The translations under genes and the position numbers were made by a program. The notes beneath the pieces were generated by a model. It was not told the DNA's origin and ran no database searches. It saw only the letters and a program-made list of their open reading frames with translations. Positions 62,258 to 64,000 of a DNA stretch of 64,000 bases are shown one piece after another. The first letter of the stretch is position 1. Each line of letters opens with the position of its first letter. Origin of the DNA: an uncultured Amaricoccus sp. (GTDB taxonomy: Bacteria; Pseudomonadota; Alphaproteobacteria; Rhodobacterales; Rhodobacteraceae); the NCBI RefSeq assembly GCF_937891315.1, contig NZ_CALAGI010000142.1, forward strand, positions 20,117-84,116, in the 5' to 3' direction.

Positions 62258-63388
62258 TCAATTGGCGAGCGAATCGACGGAGCCGGCCAGCGACACCGCG
62301 GTCACGGCGACCGCCATCACGCGGCTCCAGGCGGCGAAGGGCGCCTCGGTCATGTAGACGGTGTCTTCGTCGCGGATGACGAATTCGCGCGCCGAGAACA
62401 GGCCCTCGGGCCGGGTCAGGTCGAGGAGATAGGCCATGCGCTGCGGTCCGACGAGATCGGTTCGGCCAAGCACCCTGTTTGCAACCTCCGAGCTTTCGCT
62501 GCGGAAGACGAAGATGCCGGTCGGATCGGCCGCCCGGCCATTGAGCCCTCCGGCGGCGGCGATCGCTTCCAGCGCCGACATGTCGCGCTTGGAGAAATTC
62601 ACCCGGGCCTGCGTGGTCGAGGCGCCGAGCGCGGTGAAAGCGCGCCGATCCTCCTCGACGATGATCCGGTCGTTCGCGCGCAGCGCGATGTCGTTGCGCG
62701 GATCGTCATAGAGATCCTGCAGCCAGATTCGCCCGGTACGCCCGCCGCGCTCGATCTTGATCTGCGCGACATCCGGCACGATCTGCACCCCTCCGGCGGC
62801 GGCCAGCATCGGCGACAGGCGGCGGGTCGGCGCCTGGATCGGATAGACGCCGGGCGAGTTGACCCCACCCATGATGCTGACAGTGGCGCCGTCGCCGGCG
62901 ACGCGCCGCACCTCGACCTGCGGGTCCGGCGTCTGGGATTCGAAGCCGCGGGTGATCTCGCCGCGCAGCGCCTCGGAATTGAGCCCGGCGGCGCGCAGGC
63001 GCCCGGCGTAGGGGACGTAGATCTCGCCCGACTGATCGACCTGAAGCTCCTTCAGCACCGTCGCCTTCTGGCCGACGCCGGACAGCACGCCGTTGTCGAC
63101 ATTTTCCCAGACCGTCACCTCGACCTTGTCGCCGGGGCTGATCGTGTCAGGCGAGACGGTTCCGGCGTCGAGGAAGCTGGACCCGAAGCCGAGCTTCGCA
63201 TCGACCCGCGTCTCGGCGGCGATGGTCGGATTGACCGTGACGATATGCATGTCATAGCCGGGTGTCGTGCCCGCCGAGCGGATCTCGCTCGCCGTCGGTC
63301 CGGACCGCGGCAGGGTGCAGCCCGTCGCCGACAGGCCCAACAATGCCACGCAGGCGAGCCGCGCCGCCGCTCTCAGCACCAACCGCAT
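62258..63388 (-). CDS. Wza-like polysaccharide export outer-membrane lipoprotein
   Basis: A 376-residue lipoprotein with lipobox LSATGC (Cys at about residue 24). The N-terminal poly_export domain (PGDKVEVTVWENVDNG) is followed by SLBB repeats (SIMGGVNSPGVYPIQAPT, PMLAAAGGV; then a second at ALEAIAAAGGLNG). A C-terminal amphipathic helix (SRVMAVAVTAVSLAGSVDSLA) could form the outer-membrane pore as in Wza. It would export capsule or exopolysaccharide. No Wzc, flippase or polymerase gene is in the window. Confidence 0.9.
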   Translation of the reverse strand: MRLVLRAAARLACVALLGLSATGCTLPRSGPTASEIRSAGTTPGYDMHIVTVNPTIAAETRVDAKLGFGSSFLDAGTVSPDTISPGDKVEVTVWENVDNGVLSGVGQKATVLKELQVDQSGEIYVPYAGRLRAAGLNSEALRGEITRGFESQTPDPQVEVRRVAGDGATVSIMGGVNSPGVYPIQAPTRRLSPMLAAAGGVQIVPDVAQIKIERGGRTGRIWLQDLYDDPRNDIALRANDRIIVEEDRRAFTALGASTTQARVNFSKRDMSALEAIAAAGGLNGRAADPTGIFVFRSESSEVANRVLGRTDLVGPQRMAYLLDLTRPEGLFSAREFVIRDEDTVYMTEAPFAAWSRVMAVAVTAVSLAGSVDSLAN

Positions 63389-63877
63389 CGATCGCCTCTT
63401 GCCCGCTTGTTCTTGCTTTTGCCGCGAACCCTATCGTTTTTCACCGGCAGAGACCAGAACGAACATGGACCGGCCCCCGGCGCTCCGCGGATTGTTGCCC
63501 GCGCGCACCGCCATGGATGATCGCCTCTGCGCCGGTATTCATTTTCGCCGATCCGCCGCCGATATGCCGGGCGGTCGGGTCTTGCCCATCCGCCAATGGC
63601 CTCGATTGCTTTCGGAAGGCGATGAAGCGCGGAGCGCATCGCGATTGCCACGCGGCTGATCGACCCGGGGTTGCGGGGGCGCGCGCCGGCCTCTATATGA
63701 GGCGCACGGCTCGACTGGACCTGTCGTCCGGTCGCCGGCTCATCGGTCGACACTGTCCCGATGGTTCGCGGCCCGAAGCTCGCGACAATTGAAACACGCC
63801 GCCCGCGGAGGACAGAGGTCCGACACGGGTCGCCTTCATTTTGCGCGCACCGGAAACGGCGCGGCAAGGGGGAGAAA
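63389..63877. other. Intergenic region with no supported gene
   Basis: About 490 bp between the polysaccharide export gene and the DUF1127 gene. Short open frames lack ribosome-binding sites and recognisable products. GCCTC-TATAT-GAGGC (63689-63703) is a small inverted repeat that could be an operator. I see no clear promoter pair. Confidence 0.5.
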
Positions 63878-63880
63878 ATG

Positions 63881-64000
63881 ATGCTGAACGATTTCAAGGC
63901 GGTACTGGCCCGCCGGCGGGCGCGCGAGCGGCTGCGGCGCCAGTATGTGGCGGCCCTCGGGCTCGAGGATCGCCTGCTGCGCGACATGGGCCTGCCGCGC
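63881..64000 (+). CDS. DUF1127 small protein, 5' part
   Basis: The first 40 codons of a gene cut by the window end. The reading MLNDFKAVLARRRARERLRR and LGLEDRLLRDMGLPR match the short, arginine-rich DUF1127 (YjiS-like) family of about 50-75 residues. Some members bind RNA in alphaproteobacteria. GGGGAG lies 7 nt before this ATG; ATG 63878, one codon upstream, is an alternative. Confidence 0.75.
   Translation, partial: MLNDFKAVLARRRARERLRRQYVAALGLEDRLLRDMGLPR

Overview
The window is a GC-rich chromosomal segment from an alphaproteobacterium, most likely of the order Rhodobacterales. The evidence is the set of genes: CtrA with its small antagonist SciP next door, a cytochrome bc1 operon in petABC order, System I cytochrome c maturation genes beside argC, a two-gene gene-transfer-agent (GTA) type lysis cassette, and direct-repeat LexA boxes of the alphaproteobacterial GAAC-N7-GAAC form. 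I see no ribosomal RNA, insertion sequence, integrase, prophage structural gene or CRISPR array. Almost all the sequence is ordinary housekeeping chromosome in short, tightly overlapping operons, many joined by ATGA or GTGA stop/start overlaps.

Layout. 0-6 kb: end of gpmI, an EnvC-like amidase activator, the ctpA protease, rppH, then minCDE with a visible promoter. 6-16 kb: ATP-dependent DNA ligase, an aminotransferase, an RraB-like protein, an orphan HipA-like kinase, petABC (minus strand) with an intrinsic terminator, a methyltransferase, a YqaA-type membrane protein, rlmH and rsfS. 16-22.7 kb: ppk2, hom, a GNAT acetyltransferase, glpX, a small membrane protein, recJ and two tRNA-Glu genes (UUC and CUC). 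22.7-35.5 kb (minus strand): a deacetylase-fold hydrolase, glnE, a PaaG-like enoyl-CoA hydratase, ccmH, ccmF, a holin/endolysin lysis cassette, ccmE, a YihY-type membrane protein, argC, murI and an acyltransferase. 35.8-46 kb: two uncharacterised proteins, mnmA, sciP, ctrA, ligA, an Acg-type nitroreductase, recG and an SOS-controlled microprotein. 46-54.7 kb: a NifU/IscU-like scaffold, hisI, gluQRS, a methyltransferase, trmFO, an NdvA/ChvA-like glucan exporter and gyrA. 54.8-61.4 kb: a cobalt-type nitrile hydratase operon, an MFS transporter with its DeoR regulator, a divergent acetylpolyamine-amidohydrolase-like gene, nrdR and ribD. 61.4-64 kb: an outer-membrane channel-like protein, a Wza-like polysaccharide export lipoprotein, and the start of a DUF1127 gene cut by the window edge.

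Four observations stand out. First, a 39-codon single-helix membrane protein downstream of recG has two perfect LexA boxes, one of them over its likely -10 element, and its transcript would end at a strong terminator about 190 nt past the stop. It looks like an unannotated SOS cell-division inhibitor of the SidA kind. Second, a GTA-type holin/endolysin pair sits inside the cytochrome c maturation cluster. It shares an exact 10-bp TTAACCAATC motif with the ctrA upstream region, which suggests control by CtrA. Third, four CAT-headed repeats spaced exactly 10 bp apart lie between the deoR-family gene and the divergent hydrolase gene and look like an operator. Fourth, many important genes (minD, petA, gyrA, gluQRS, the nitrile hydratase activator) appear to use TTG start codons.

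Calls rest on reading translated sequence for family signatures. No similarity search was run, so calls on small or poorly conserved proteins are tentative.
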